A DNA stretch of 64,000 bases from contig NC_065918.1 of the NCBI RefSeq assembly GCF_905147045.1, forward strand, positions 15,438,001 to 15,502,000, read 5' to 3'. Position 1 is the first letter of the stretch. Each line of letters begins with the position of its first letter. Positions 23,982 through 37,273 of this stretch are shown here, in pieces. A program made the translations under genes and the position numbers. Origin of the DNA: Nymphalis io (Eukaryota; Arthropoda; Insecta; Lepidoptera; Nymphalidae). The notes under the pieces are model-generated. The model saw only the letters and a list, made by a program, of their open reading frames with translations. It made no database searches and was not told where the DNA came from.

Positions 23982-24494
23982 GCATTTTTTAGCTTGAATT
24001 GTTTTGTTTCCTAAAATCATAAAGTGAAATGGGTTACTGTTTCGGTTAACTATAGCTCGACTTTTTTCTACAAATCAAATAAAAACAAAGAAGATAGTGG
24101 ATTTATTTAATATTTTTTGAAGGATTTTCAATTCAACGTTTATATGTAACGTTTGAATAAAACCATTAATTAAAAAATGAGTTTTAAATTTGTCACGTTT
24201 TTAATTTTTCTTCATTTATACTACGATTATACTATCACAATGTCTTATTAATTTTATTTATTATTTAAACAAATTCTGGTTCTGTTAATAAAACACATAT
24301 TTGTAATTGACAAATATTTTAATGAGTCAGACGTGTATGATCCATGTAATACGTGTGTTGTGTTCTTTATTTGAACGTTATAAATGCCTTATACATATCG
24401 AAGTGTGTACCTATCGTGTCTTTATTTGACAGAGATTTGTTTATATTTATGAACAAAATATAGTTGACATAGCGAAATGTATCACCCGAAAAAA
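22211..24494. other. AT-rich intron
   Basis: No exon recognised. The 79-codon frame at 22277-22516 is hydrophobic but has no support. A SINE-2 3' scrap (GTTGGTGGAATAAGCTCCAA) is at about 23668. Confidence 0.5.
23938..23979. repeat. (AT)n microsatellite
   Basis: About 21 uninterrupted AT units. Confidence 0.95.
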
Positions 24495-24695
24495 TCAACC
24501 AGTGGCCCAATGGTTAGAACAACTCTAGAACAATATTAAGCGAAGGATCAAACCCTTGCTCAAAACGAAAACTAAGCTAAGCTAATTTGCTGCTTACTCT
24601 TACGCGGCGGTGAATATTTCCCGCATTGCAGCAGCGTGGTGAAATAAACTTATCTTCGAGAAAAGAGGAGGCCCAGCAGTTAGATACTTAAAGCT
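24495..24695 (+). repeat. SINE family 2, degenerate
   Basis: Head-like CAGTGGCCCAATGGTTAGAA and 3' words CATTGCAGCAGCGTGGTGAA and GGAGGCCCAGCAGTTAGATA are in the right order; the B box is lost. Confidence 0.65.
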
Positions 24696-24699
24696 GTTA

Positions 24700-26399
24700 C
24701 TTTTTTTTGGAAATAACCTTTGAGATAATTGCTCACGATTGTCGAACGCGAATCGGAAATGAAAAACAATTATTAAATAGAAATAATTTATTTTATAGAC
24801 ATTTTACAGAAACTTCACAAAAAAAAAACACTATTGCACGATATCATCTGAAAAACTTCTTGATTTTTGTTTGTCAATATAATATTTGACAAAACATTAA
24901 CACTATTCTGTTTACCGTTCTGTTTTACATTAAATGGTAATGATAATCGTAATGTTAATTTATCGGGCCAATATTTAACAGGCACTTGGTAACCAGATCG
25001 TTATCAGCGATCGAGTGATAACTGCTCGTGTCAACTGTTTTCAAATGATAATTTTAAACCACTAACTTTATCAATGTACTTTCATTAATTGATAATTCCT
25101 TATTTAAAAATCGAATCGTGATTTTTAAATAAGAAAATTTATAACGGATGTCTATTGTTAATAATTTTGTTTTTAGACATTTTAATTTAATTCATTAACA
25201 TATCACTTATTAGAGTTAAAGATGAAACAATAGCATATCTGTACGAGTTCTCATTTAAATATGTGAGAAACGGTAAAAATTATAAATATTTTAATATTCA
25301 AATTAACGGTTCACTGTTAACAATTGTAAAGTGTTAATGATAACAATAAATTAGGTTTAACTTAAGATTTAACATTCAGCGATGCATGTTGTTTAACGAT
25401 TAACATTCGGTCGTATAATATGCCAATCACGATGCAAGGTAAGTGTGAACGCGACTCTCTTATATGGCTTCAAATTGCTAATACACTAACTTTAGGACTG
25501 CTGTCCATAAGATGTGAAATTCAACAATGCGTAATTTTAACCCAATCAATATCTACATTTTTGTCAATATTTAATCATTTGTATGCTCATTATGAAAAAA
25601 AAAATACATTTAAAACCTTCGACGAGCAAATTTGTATCACACTGGTCACTCACTATTTAAACTGTAATAATAATACAACTATACCAATAAAAGGAATCAG
25701 CCAAGGATACATTACAGGATCAAGTTGGCGTTTGACAAATATAGTTATAAGGCGTTTTTGCTTTGGTAAATGCTAGTGTGATTTTATTTTTCCTATAAAC
25801 TTCCCCAATAATACTATCTGCGATAAAAACAAATTATGAAATTGTACTGCAATCCTTTCGCGCGTAATAAATAATCCAAGATATTGATAGATAAATAAAA
25901 CATTAAACGGAGACCGTTAGCTTACTTACTTTAGCTCTAACTGCTCGCTGGCAATACGGGTCCGGTTAACGCAGCGACCTGGACATTAAATGCACTATAA
26001 TGTGTTGTTTAGTTTGGGTTTGATATTCTTTGACTCAGTATAGAATATAATAGAGATCCCGGATTAAGAGTATAATAAAAATTTAGTCTTTAGTTTTATG
26101 TCTCCTCATCAGACACTTATATATTTTTTATTAATGCTTCTTGAAACTCGTTTGGTTATTATTGTGTTCGTCGTAACTTGGTACGGAGTGATACTTTATA
26201 AAATAAAGATATACGTAATAAAATGCCGTCATACGATCATGAAATCCATTAAACGTAACATTGAGCGCGTATGTGTCAATGTTTATTAAGCGATGAATGT
26301 ATCCATCCATCTATCAGACTATAATATTACAGTTCATTCATCTTGACCTTCTGTCGCGTTCCGTTATAAGCAATAATAACATGGGAGTATTGCCATTTG
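24700..26399. other. AT-rich intron with one weak frame
   Basis: The 118-codon plus frame at 25420-25776 has no domain, and its start overlaps a donor-like CAAG|GTAAGT. I do not call it. A 14-bp-stem hairpin is at 25099-25133. Nothing else seen. Confidence 0.45.
25099..25133. repeat. Perfect 14-bp inverted repeat
   Basis: CTTATTTAAAAATC (25099-25112) and GATTTTTAAATAAG (25120-25133) pair perfectly around a 7-nt loop. Confidence 0.8.
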
Positions 26400-26662
26400 T
26401 AAGAGCCAAGGCGACCCAATGGGTGAATCAAGTGGATCTTAGATCTTAATCGACGATCGCGATTTAAATCCCGTCCTGGTCGCCTGTGAGATGAAAAAAT
26501 ATATCATAGAATATATTGTGCTAATGCGGATTTGAGGAGTAGGTTTGGAGCTTACTCCATCTCGATTCATCAGGTTAATAGTACCTAATTCTTTTCCGGA
26601 TTTGAACTCGAAATCACTGGTTAAGATTTTTGTCTTCTAACCACTGGGCCATAATGGCTCTT
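26400..26662. repeat. Two SINE family 2 relics in opposite orientation
   Basis: At 26405-26480 (+) an eroded head (GCGACCCAATGGGTGAATCA) is visible. At 26520-26660 (-) a short copy retains GGAGTAGGTTTGGAGCTTAC, a decayed B box (GATTTGAACTCG) and TTCTAACCACTGGGCCATAA. Confidence 0.5.
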
Positions 26663-26997
26663 TTATATAGAACTTGATAAAATACTGCGAACCCGCAACA
26701 TTCTAATGTTATAGCCATGCATTTAGTGAGTGGTCTGCGTTATGTCTGTTGTGTAATTCGTTGTATGCAAAATACGATGGTGGTCCAGTCGCAATTTTAA
26801 TGATCGCTAATCTCGTCAATAATAATTAAATTTATTTTTTATCTCAATGTTTTTTATTTGTTTTTTGGTGCTACAGAATACTGTATCGCAATATAAGCTG
26901 TAACCATCTACCTAAAAGTTTTATCTATTTATCTATTATTCACTAATATATTTTCATCAACCATACATTTTGGCATAATTTTTATAATTAAATACAG

Positions 26998-27245
26998 AGT
27001 ACCGGCCCTGGGGTTGAGCGAGAAGAGCGATCGCTCTAGGCGCCAGGTAGCGAAAATGTCAAATTGTGTGTGTTAAAATACCCCTGGAAATTGGCTTGGC
27101 AGGCGTTGTTTGATTTTTATAAATGTAGTAATTATTATTAATATAAACTTTAACTGAAATTCAATTCATATAAAGTGAAAGCGTCGATTAAAGGGCGCTG
27201 AAAGACAATCTCGCTCTACGCTGATCAAGGGCCAGGGCCGGCACT
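26998..27245. mobile_element. MITE-like element with GC-rich terminal inverted repeats
   Basis: The ends AGTACCGGCCCTGG and CCAGGGCCGGCACT form 14-bp inverted repeats with one mismatch. The subterminal parts (GAGCGAGAAGAGCGATCGCT; AATCTCGCTCTACGCTGATC) are partly complementary. It is 248 bp with an AT-rich centre and no ORF. It fits a non-autonomous DNA transposon; the superfamily is not determinable because the target duplication is unclear. Confidence 0.65.
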
Positions 27246-27369
27246 GCATACACATGACCAACTGTTTCCATGTCGTCAAATAATTACGGTTGGAAAGATG
27301 AAACGCTTTGAATTTGGATTTATAACCTATTATATAAATTTTCGATATATATAAAAATTGAAGCGTATA

Positions 27370-27400
27370 CAGCGACCTTGAAACAAACTCAAGGTCGCTG
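27370..27400. repeat. Perfect 12-bp hairpin
   Basis: CAGCGACCTTGA and TCAAGGTCGCTG pair exactly around a 7-nt loop. GC content is well above the surroundings. Confidence 0.8.
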
Positions 27401-27524
27401 TCCCCAGTGACTGAGTGCTCGGCCTTGCATTGCGTTTATTTGGCTGCAGACTGCGATTTATATGATTTTCGTCCAGTTTAAATTTCACTAATAAATGATA
27501 AGTGTTAGTATTAGTTAGTTAGGC

Positions 27525-28215
27525 GTCACGGTAGTTTGCACAAGCGATCCGAAAGCGAGCGAGCGAAAAGACGGTGAGGGTACCACTGGTTTTAGTGGGG
27601 TGTGTATTCCGATGCACTTCAGTTCCAGGCGCCGGCGAGTCCCCATTTCATATAAGGGAAACGCGTAAATGCGTTTATCCAGCGAAATAAAAAAAGGGTT
27701 TAAGTGAAGTTTAAAAATTTAGCTCTTAGAATATATTTACTGTTAATATTCAACTGAAAAATGTTTTGTATTTTTCTTTCCTAGAAGTTAACATACTATA
27801 ATTAATATTCAAAATTTAATACATTGCCAGCACATACGTCTTGCTTGCACTCATTTATTTATTTTATTTGACCTATAAAAATGCTTCAAAAAAACAAATT
27901 AATGCCAGATTTTTTTTAAGGAAAAAAATCCTTTATAATTTAACATTTTATTTATACACAATAAAATCATGGTAAAGTATGTATTATACCGTTGAATGTT
28001 ATTAAAAACAGTCAATACGTACTACGTGTTTGTAGTTATCGTCGCTACGTAGATTCGCCGCGGGGTCGCGGCAGGTCCGGGCGAGTGGCAGGCCAGCCCT
28101 CGCGCTACAACGAGACCAAACTATAAGTGCTACGCAACGCAGCGCAAAGCAATCGAACGCAACGCACAACTTACACAATCGCTCGCAAATGTGACAATCG
28201 CAACGCTTAACAATA
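27525..28215. promoter_or_regulatory. Two CpG-rich patches, candidate promoter / 5'UTR region or repeat
   Basis: 27525-27660 (GATCCGAAAGCGAGCGAGCG, CAGGCGCCGGCGAGTCCCC) and 28015-28215 (GATTCGCCGCGGGGTCGCGG, GCTACGCAACGCAGCGCAAA) are rich in CpG in an otherwise very AT-rich neighbourhood. The second is open for 82 codons on the minus strand, but the peptide has no domain. Promoters and first exons of insect genes look like this. The first patch could instead be an unlisted repeat. No start, splice or transcript evidence decides it. Confidence 0.3.
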
Positions 28216-29143
28216 TAACATGAAACATTGATTACAAAATTTGAATACAATCTTTACAAATATTTTAAATAATGAGTAAAACTTTAAAACATTTTTTACC
28301 AGTCGATATTAGATAAATTTTAATATTTATCACATTGAAATATGGCTTTTAATAATACTTGCTGACGTTGTTTATTATATTTTTTCCTCATTCTTACGTC
28401 CCGTTTTATTTTGCATATTAAATTGCTCTTATAGCACGGACGACGAAATAACTTTGAATTAATTAGCCTTTACCGAGCCCAGCCCGCTTTTATATAAATG
28501 TATAAAGGCGTCATCACACATTGAGGACGCGTTCAATAAAATAATGTGATATTTGAAAATTGAATATGCTATCGAAATATTACGTATTTGATAAAAAAAA
28601 GTAATTACTTTGTAAGAGTTTCTAGCTCGACAAACGTTAGAGACAATAGTTGAATTTTCATTCTAAATATTATGCCTGTATTATACTGTAATATATTGCA
28701 ATATTTCGTAAATAAATTAAAATTAAACGATTAGTTCAGTGCCCCTTTCGGCCCTTCATGATTAGCATAATCCAAACAAATATAACTTGAATGTATATCA
28801 CATAAATGGATTTACATACAGTACAAACCGGAAAAAAATAGTTTTATTATTTTAATATATAGTTAAATGTTAAATAATTCACAAAAAAATAAATTATTCA
28901 ACGTAGGTGTAATAATATATTAAAATGTACATTTTGTGGTAATAGTGGACACAGTCGCCTCGTACCGCTTTATTTCAACAATCTAATCCAGTGTCTTTGC
29001 CAAGGACTCGCTTTGTTTGTTGAACAAGTCAGTGCGTGTAAATACCATTTAATATTGAATATTCATTGTATTAAGAATTGATCAAAACGTTGGCCTATGC
29101 GATTAAACGAACGTATTATAGAAGTTAACGGAATAACATCTTG
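28216..29143. other. AT-rich intron
   Basis: No exon or repeat recognised. Confidence 0.5.
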
Positions 29144-29262
29144 TGATTGATTATTAAACAGTTCCGTGTCTTCTTCTTTCCAAAGACAAATAATGCGAGA
29201 AAGAGCAACATCAGTGTCTATCAAAACAGCCGCTAAGCGATGTTTACATGTAAGGCTCAACC
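29144..29262. repeat. Foldback family F, copy 2
   Basis: TTATTAAACAGTTCCGTGTC followed by TTCTTCTTTCCAAAGACAAA and GCCGCTAAGCGATGTTTACA. The inverted ends are more decayed than in copies 1 and 3. Confidence 0.55.
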
Positions 29263-29371
29263 CCAAACATAAGTTGGTAATCGTCGCCATATAACTTCAT
29301 ATTTAATGCAGAAATATTGATAATATTTATGCAGTAGATTACAGTGTAACTTAAAACTTTTTTTATATAAA

Positions 29372-29509
29372 ATAGGTAAGGAAGCCTATGGGCCACCGAT
29401 GGTAAGTGGTCACCAACGCCTGTAGACGTTGGCATTGTAAGAAATGTTAACCATCGCATACAATGCCAATGAGCGGCCAACCTTCGGAACTAAGATGTTA
29501 TGTCCCATG
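29372..29509 (+). repeat. Repeat R3, 5' half
   Basis: CCTATGGGCCACCGATGGTA and CAACCTTCGGAACTAAGATG match R3; the copy is cut after TTATGTCCCATG. Confidence 0.75.
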
Positions 29510-32500
29510 AAAAAAAACCTATTATGTTTTATTGATAAAAGCGCAAAATATACTAAAAGATATATTTAATCTTCTTTTTTACAGTTTGTTTCAAATAATA
29601 TATTAATCGTTCGTTGTAGGTTTCTTAAGTACCTAGTTTTACAAGTCTCGTTCATACTCAAAATTTTATGATCAAAGTAAATTATTTTAAAATACTAAAT
29701 TTTATAACGTTTTGGTAACTTTCTTAAACATTTATACATAATATATTTTACTTAATATATACAATTAATATTGTCTTTCATTTTTCGCCCAGAGTCGAAA
29801 TTGCGATACAACGGTATTGCTGAGAATGCCAGCTAGTATTCTTGCCAACATTCCCAGCGGTCATGTATAAAAGCTATTATTAATTTTGATTTGTATAAAT
29901 TTATTGTAAATAGTTTTAATGTAAATTATTATAAATAAAATTATATAATAATTATACATAAACAATATATTTTTAAATATTAATATATAATTACACAGCG
30001 AGTATAGCAAACAAAGATAGCTATTGAAATTCAAGATACAAGTTTATTGTATGACCGCTGCATATGTGACCGTTGAATCTGGCTCATATCCAATTTCCGA
30101 TAATTTTAATATAAAATAATGGCATATTACACGTAGAATAACAATTTAATAGTTTTAATGGTTTTTAACAAACTCTATCAAATATACTAGTTATTTAATG
30201 AAAAATAAGTGATCGTAAAAGTAAAATGCCCCAAGTGCCGGTGCATACTTATTACAAATAAAACATAAAACGAAGTTTTTGTTAGAATTTTATTGCATTT
30301 ATCGCGATGTTAGTCAACATATAAAACCTTATCAATAGCTTTTCTGTTTTAAAACGTAATTCAAGTCTGTTTTAAATTAAAAAATATATTAGTCAATATT
30401 GCATTAAGTTGTAATATCAATCATTATTATGTAATTTTAAACGAATAATTTACACATTTGGTATGTGTAATAGTATAAAAATACTTTCATTTTGTATTTT
30501 TAAGGTTATATTTCCTAAATTTAAAATATATTTTTTTATAAATATTAATTAATTTTATAATTCGCGGGATAACAAAAAATCATAAATCCACTTCTATGAA
30601 AGTTAGCAGTAAACAAAACACTCGATGCCTGAATCGATCGTGAAATTTCCAAGTCGACTGACAGTAATTATGTAGTGAAATAATATGTTGACGCCCTTTA
30701 TATATTAGTATTATTATTACATTTATCTTGTCAAAATAATTTGTAACTTTGTGTTGTTTAAAGTATGAATAAGTTTCACTTTACGGCTTCCCTTTTACCA
30801 GTTCTACGTCGTGTTTTGATGAGCGAGAAAGTAAACACTCATTTATGAGTGTGGTATTGGCATTGCAATATAATAGTTTAGGGAAGTAAATACTAGAGGG
30901 AAAAGCAGTGAAGTGGTTCAACACAAATGATCTTTGCATGACACATTAAATTAAACAATTAATATAACATAAAATCTTATTGATTAGGCTATACAATCTT
31001 CCAACAACATTTTCAAGTATTTCATGCATAATTCAATTTCCTCGCCATGTTATATGCTTGCAAGAAATCTGAATGTTATAAGCTGGATATAGTTTTAAGA
31101 TTTATACACCGGCCTAATATAATCAAAACCAAAAAAAACCGCCATAGTTTCACGAACAAAAAATCGCCTGAGCAAAATAATTATTACTGGCTAATAAAGC
31201 TGATATGTATATAAAATCATAGGATCGGCTGCGATGAGGTCGGTTCTTGCCTCTGCGACGTTTGTCAAGGTCGAAACCGAATTTTATAAAGCAATGAGAA
31301 CTTAAACCGGATTTAAATGTTAATTTTTTGCATTACATCATACATTCAGAGGATTCGTTAGATATAACATAGTCATTCGTTAAGCCGTCGAACATATTGA
31401 TAACCAAGGATGACATATGTATATCGTCATGGACCACTGATGATAAATTTACATTATAGTTATAGTATGCAGGTTAGGTAATTTTTTTGATATCGTACGA
31501 AACTTCACTGTCGAACTTCATAGCGAAAAACTAATACTTTACATTGAAAATTTGTTAATACAAAAATGTACGCAAAATAATATACTAAGCTGATTTAAAC
31601 TTGAGTCATTAGTACTTCGAAAATATTAATGTGAAATATCAAAATTGTAATTAAAATAACAGATTATTAACCAGAAAATAAATATACCTATATATAGAAG
31701 GAACATACCGTTTTCCGTCACGGCATACGGCGGTATATGTTTCAGGCCAAAAATTGATTGATTTATTGTTGATTTATTTAAATTAATTGTACTTATTGTA
31801 ACCTTTGGTCGTTGCGTTGGAAGCTTTATACTCGTATGTAACAAGTTTATTATTAATCTGAACATTTCTCGATTGCATGTTTTAGAATGTCAGTCTATTC
31901 ATTCAATGTAATATTACCAACGTTTCGGAAAGCGGCCTCTTTCGAAAAAAAACCGGAAAGAAAATCGCGTAATTGCTCTTTTGAAAATGTATCATGTTTT
32001 ATGATGCCTTTGCACACTCATTTTTATATACTTTAATTTTAAGCTAAATTATGTAACATTTTATGAATAAATTTTTTTTTTTATTCTATTCTATTCATTT
32101 TGCAAAAGCAGTATCGTTGTTGAATAATAATAATACTATACACAATGTTTGATCAGTCCTGCGTTGGAACCCGAACATAAATCCAAGCAAATCCAAGCAA
32201 AGCAATTTTTTGTTTAATAGTGATTTAATATATATTTTTTAAATTTTTAAATGGTAAATTATATATACTTTTCGTTTAAACTCCAAAATAATTTTATTAT
32301 CCTCTATCAAATGCCAAAATATATACGTATTAAATATTATTTTTGATACATAGTGATAATATTAATACGAATTCAAAAGTAAATAAAACATAACACATAC
32401 AGCGTTTGTGTACACAAATAATGAATTTTATAATTAGAATGTTAGTTGGATATATAATTTAATTATCTCACGTCCAAAGAACATTTCAGTAAGTGCAACA

Positions 32501-33061
32501 TGAGCAGTCATATATACATGCCATAGTAAATGAAATGCAGGTTGCGAGCGCGGAAAAGGCAAGCATCATAATAGAAACATGACGCTCTGTGCATCGCTGA
32601 TAAAACTTAGCCAGACGATTTATGACAGTAGTTAGTTCCGCTTCTCAGCACCAACAGAAAATACGTGATGTATGTATGTTTACGATAACTTGCCACAGCT
32701 TCCGCTAGGCCTGAACGTGTTTAAGCGACCATTGATAAACAAGTTTCTAGAATTTTTATATTTACTTCATTACGATAAAAAAACATCATCGTTTTCTGCT
32801 GAAATGATGAATTCTTCGTATTTTAATTGCTTTGTGTTATGTATGCCTTTGTGACAATTGTTCCAAGATTGACGTTTAATTTGATTATATACCCTAATAC
32901 AAATCGATGTTTATCTATTACTATGAAAGTATATAAGTATGCATTTTTTACATAAAACCGGTTTATTTACTATGTTGCAATATCGCTAGATATCGCTGCA
33001 GCGCAAGAACTTACGTACCGTTCAATAGCACGTCATCCATGACAATTGGTACGTGTATAAT
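29510..33061. other. AT-rich intron
   Basis: No gene supported. A 28-codon minus frame (about 29765-29862) starts MTAGNVGKNTSW in a GC-richer patch; it is too short to judge. Direct duplication AAATCCAAGC near 32180. The 79- and 90-codon frames nearby are AT-driven. Confidence 0.45.
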
Positions 33062-33297
33062 AATACACTAAGACGTTATTCACACGCGGCCATCTGATCC
33101 CAAATTAAGCAGAGCTTGTACTATGAAAACCAGACAACTGATATGCTACATATAGTACTTTTCTTTTGTAAATACATACTTATATAGATAATTACACCTA
33201 GAATCAGGACAAACAGACATGTTCATGCACACAAATGTCTGTCCTGGGCGGGAACCCACAACCTTCGGCGTGAAAGGCAAGTATCTGCCAACCACGT
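33062..33297 (-). repeat. SINE family 1 copy
   Basis: Runs from CTAAGACGTTATTCACACGC (3' end) to the head TATCTGCCAACCACGTG, with the A box truncated. Confidence 0.78.
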
Positions 33298-34681
33298 GAA
33301 CATATTGTTATGCAGAGAGTCTATCGGGTTTCACTAATATATTGTACTGATTATATAATGATTATTTGATTGTGCTTGCTGTATAGGCATTAATGACTGT
33401 TAAAACCAATTCATTTGCAACAGAAATGTTATCTCTTTGAACTCTCGATGAACGATAAACATGACAAAGTTTCATATGAATCCATCCTGTAATTTTCTTA
33501 TTCTGTTCTGTAGACATCTCGTGAGGAAATAACTTGACAGTCTAATAAATTATTGTGCTCAGACGTGCATTTGTCTGACCGACACAAGTAAACTTTTTAG
33601 AAAACATTTCATGTACTGAATTACAAGGCCGTGTTGTAATTTTATTATATTAAAAAAAATTAAACATTATTATGTATTTATTAACTGTGATTGCTTCAAG
33701 TATTAATCATTGTTTTAAATGCTAAGTCATTATTTGTATTTGATTATTTATATATAAATATGAATAATAAAGACAGAACAGTAAATACCATTTTCTGCTA
33801 TATGAGTGAACCGAATTTCTTTTGTATTTTTGAAAGCTATTTATTAGGTCCAGTGTTGTCAATAAACAAAAATTTGGAAATGTCTAGCCATTTTGAAATT
33901 TTTAATTTGTCATTTAAAATTGAGTTTGTATTAAAATATTATATTATATGTATTAAAATATAAACATAGTATAACAACTTGTAATCTTATTCCTAGTAAA
34001 TTATTTTATGTAAAGTCAAATGGCTATGTATATGTGTACAATTGTATATATGTTGCAGAATATCATCTGACATTCGCGTTTCCTCACGATGCTAGTCCAT
34101 CCTCGATTTTTGAAATTAAAAAAAAACGATATCATTACATAAGGATAAAATAAATATAACACCAATTCTAAACAAAAGCTGACATAAAGTAAATTGTATT
34201 ATCCATACAAGAGACTCTTTATTGGTATTGTAGAATGGCTAAGATATATAAATGACAAAATAAACAATCTTTTATTATATTGATAATAGTCAAGAGTACA
34301 TTTGTATAAGTTTTATAACGCTATTCGAAGGTAAATTGTATTTTAATGATGTAATGACAACAATGAGATAGTAGCGTTTGTAAAAACTTATATTCTTTGA
34401 ATTTATAATGTCAAATACTGTGTAATATTCTATGTAATAACTGTCAGTTCGATATAAGGCTCTCTCTAAATATATAAATTATACAAAATTGTATTCGAAA
34501 TATAAAAAAATCAAAATAAAATGATGAGTTGAAATTATATAGGGAGATTCGAATGCGGGATTTTGTTCGAGTTGGAACAATCAAGTAGACGTCACGATTA
34601 TAAATGTTTTATCCATAATTATAAATGCGAAAATCACTTATTTGTATGAATTAAAATTTAAATGGAAGTAAAATTTAAAGA
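33298..34681. other. AT-rich intron
   Basis: No feature recognised; the 90-codon plus frame at 33691-33963 is AT-biased and has no domain. Confidence 0.5.
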
Positions 34682-34962
34682 CTGGTGGTAGGGCTTTGTT
34701 CAAGCCCGTCTGGGTAGGTACTACCCACTCATCAGATATTCTACCGCAAAACAGCAGTACTTGTTATTACTGTGTTCCGGTTTGAAGCGTGAATGAGCCA
34801 GTGTAATTACAGGCACAAGGGACATAAAATCTTAGTTCCCAAGGTTGGCGCATTGGCGAAGTAAGATTGTTAACATTTCTTATAATGCCAATGTCTATGG
34901 GCGTTGGTGACCACTTATCACCAGGTGGCCCATATGTTCGTCCGCCAACCTACATTATAAAA
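34682..34962 (-). repeat. Repeat R3, near-complete copy
   Basis: Plus-strand CTGGTGGTAGGGCTTTGTTC at one end and GGTGGCCCATATGTTCGTCC at the other, with all internal R3 words present. Confidence 0.85.
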
Positions 34963-37064
34963 AAACGAACAAAGAATTATTTAATCTCGTTATATTAATT
35001 CTTTTAATTTTTATAAATATAATAAAAGCTCTCTTCTGTATTTCTAGTTTTGTGTGCATAATCTCAGAGAAGTACATACTGCTTATTGACGATCATAATT
35101 ACTTCTTGCGCGATACACGAAACGTGTCGAGGTGAAGTTGATTATAATATAATTAGTGTATTCGCATTAAATATACGATTACATTTGATTTCCATAGAAT
35201 ATATATTTTTTTATTAAAGATTATATACAATGTGACATTAATTTGTCAATTTTTCAATGTAATTAATATTCTAGATATTAAATTACCAAGCTAGAAAGTT
35301 TTTATATTTGAACGCGCTAACCTCAGTAACACAAAAAAAAATGCGTTAAATAACCCTTCTATCAAGATGGTGTACAAGTTATATAACGCCACGAATTCGT
35401 CTCAACAACATTGACACTATGTAAGCTTGTATTCCTATATATTTTTTAAATAATCATTTGTCTCCACAAACTTTTCCGTCTTATCGATTTTACTAACACT
35501 GTTTTCTTTGTTTTGTTTTGCCGAGTTATTTGTGAATTCAAATTCTTATATATATTCACATCGAATTCGACAGACGTGAATCCTGTGTCAATGAATTTGA
35601 ACCGAACCAAACCATAAAAAACTCTTCGATAAGATAAATTATACTTAAAAGATGAACCAAAAAGTTTCATACAAACATAAATATAACAATCACTTGTTAT
35701 ATATCTATATAAAATACACCCGTATTATAAGCATTTGTTTTTATTTAGTAGTACTATTTAAACAGCAATCAATGAAGTAGGATTAATATGATTTTCCTTA
35801 AACTTCCAATTAACAATTCGTTTCAAGATATATATATTTAATTATTTCAATAGTATTACGATCATTTTAATGGGAATACAGTTACAATAAAGACAATACG
35901 GCTAATCTAAAGTACAAAACATAAAAATATCAAGTACTTTATTTTATGATAGTGAAACGTAAAGATATATATTATACAATATACTATTATATATATATAT
36001 ATATATACAAAGATAATGCTTTGAATACCAACTTTAAAATAACTCCTACCAAAATCTTGAAAAAATATGAAGTTTGAAATATGTCTTTTAAAGTGCTGTT
36101 ATATTGTAAAAATATTGTAATTTAAATAATTTAGCCAAAATTCATAATAATTATAATTCCCAAAGGTATAAATCCATAGAATATAAAATTACTTTAAAGT
36201 GTTAAGAAATTATATTTATTGCCTGAAGTATCCTGTAATTAATCATAATTAATCACATCTCGGGACATCTCGACGTGAGGTGCGAATATAAAAACAACCT
36301 AAGCGGAATTCATTTGCAATTTCAACTTATATGTATGTTATTTATGGTATGTTTGGGATTACTTTCTTTGCGGGTGAGACAAAACATGGTGTGACAGAGA
36401 AAGAGCACCAAACTGATTTTTCGACCTTATCTAGGACAGGACACTTTTATAAAATCTTTGTCACAATATGAACATAGCATAACCTTTGAATCGTATTTTT
36501 ATACGTATCGTTATATCGTTCAACTCTGCCCGTGTTCTTACATGCTGATGATAAACCTTGATTTATTGGTTTGTCAATTTATAATAATCCATTCTTACAA
36601 CTAACTAAACAATGTATCGTATCGATTATAATAAGTGGTACCTTCTTGGGCCCCTGGCTGCTGGCTGGTGTAAATATAACAATGAATAATAATAAATCAA
36701 ATTTAACATAATATTGTACTGTTGTAGCATTTCTTTAACGTCCCGGGATAGAGCCAATCTATCAACTAGAGGTTTTCGTAAGAGACGACTGGTGTCCACT
36801 TGAAACGCTCATTAAAGTGAAATATACTAATTTTACTTTAAACTGAATTGTAATTGGTCGATAACAGCCGATGACGCAATAGACGACCAATAAGCGTTTG
36901 GTATTTTGTCGGATTAGTAAAAATGACTTTGACGATAGTTTCAGAAATGCTAATACTAAAATAAATTTAAATTAATTATTTAAATAACAATATGTTATTT
37001 TGGGTTAAGTAATGATTATTTTGATTAACTCAACAACACGTTTGGTAGCGGGAACTCTACTCAC
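34963..37064. other. AT-rich intron
   Basis: No exon seen. A short AT microsatellite at about 35988-36007. GC rises toward 36640 and after 36840 as the exons at 37 kb are approached. Confidence 0.45.
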
Positions 37065-37123
37065 CCAGGAAACGATTTCACCAGAAGGATCTAACAGGAG
37101 ATCGGCTATAAAATTACGCTGAC
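37065..37123 (-). CDS. Internal coding exon of the unrecognised minus-strand gene
   Basis: The minus strand has the acceptor GTTTGATTTTTTAG| and donor CCTGG|GTGAGT, 59 nt apart. It enters in phase 1 and leaves in phase 0. The peptide reads QRNFIADLLLDPSGEIVSW after a shared glycine codon. The polypyrimidine tract is strong. It fits between the exon at 38166 (1.04-kb intron) and the terminal exon at 12547 (24.5-kb intron, unless exons are missed). No domain recognised. Confidence 0.5.
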
Positions 37124-37273
37124 CTAAAAAATCAAACGACGATTGTACTTTCCAGCTATTAAGTAATCAACTTAGCACGCAAATTTGCGATAATGAAAAA
37201 AAGGCATAATATTGAAACGTTTTTCATTTTCTGATGATGAACATCGATATGAATAATTAGCTTATATTTATAA

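Noticed and set aside
25420..25776. 118-codon plus-strand frame
   Set aside because: No domain or coding bias. A strong donor-like GTAAGT sits only seven codons in, and frames of this length are expected by chance in 64 kb of AT-rich DNA.
37040..37060. Primer-binding-site-like TGGTAGCGGGAACTC suggesting an LTR retrotransposon
   Set aside because: I found no matching LTR pair or gag frame. The stretch overlaps the donor side of a good minus-strand exon.
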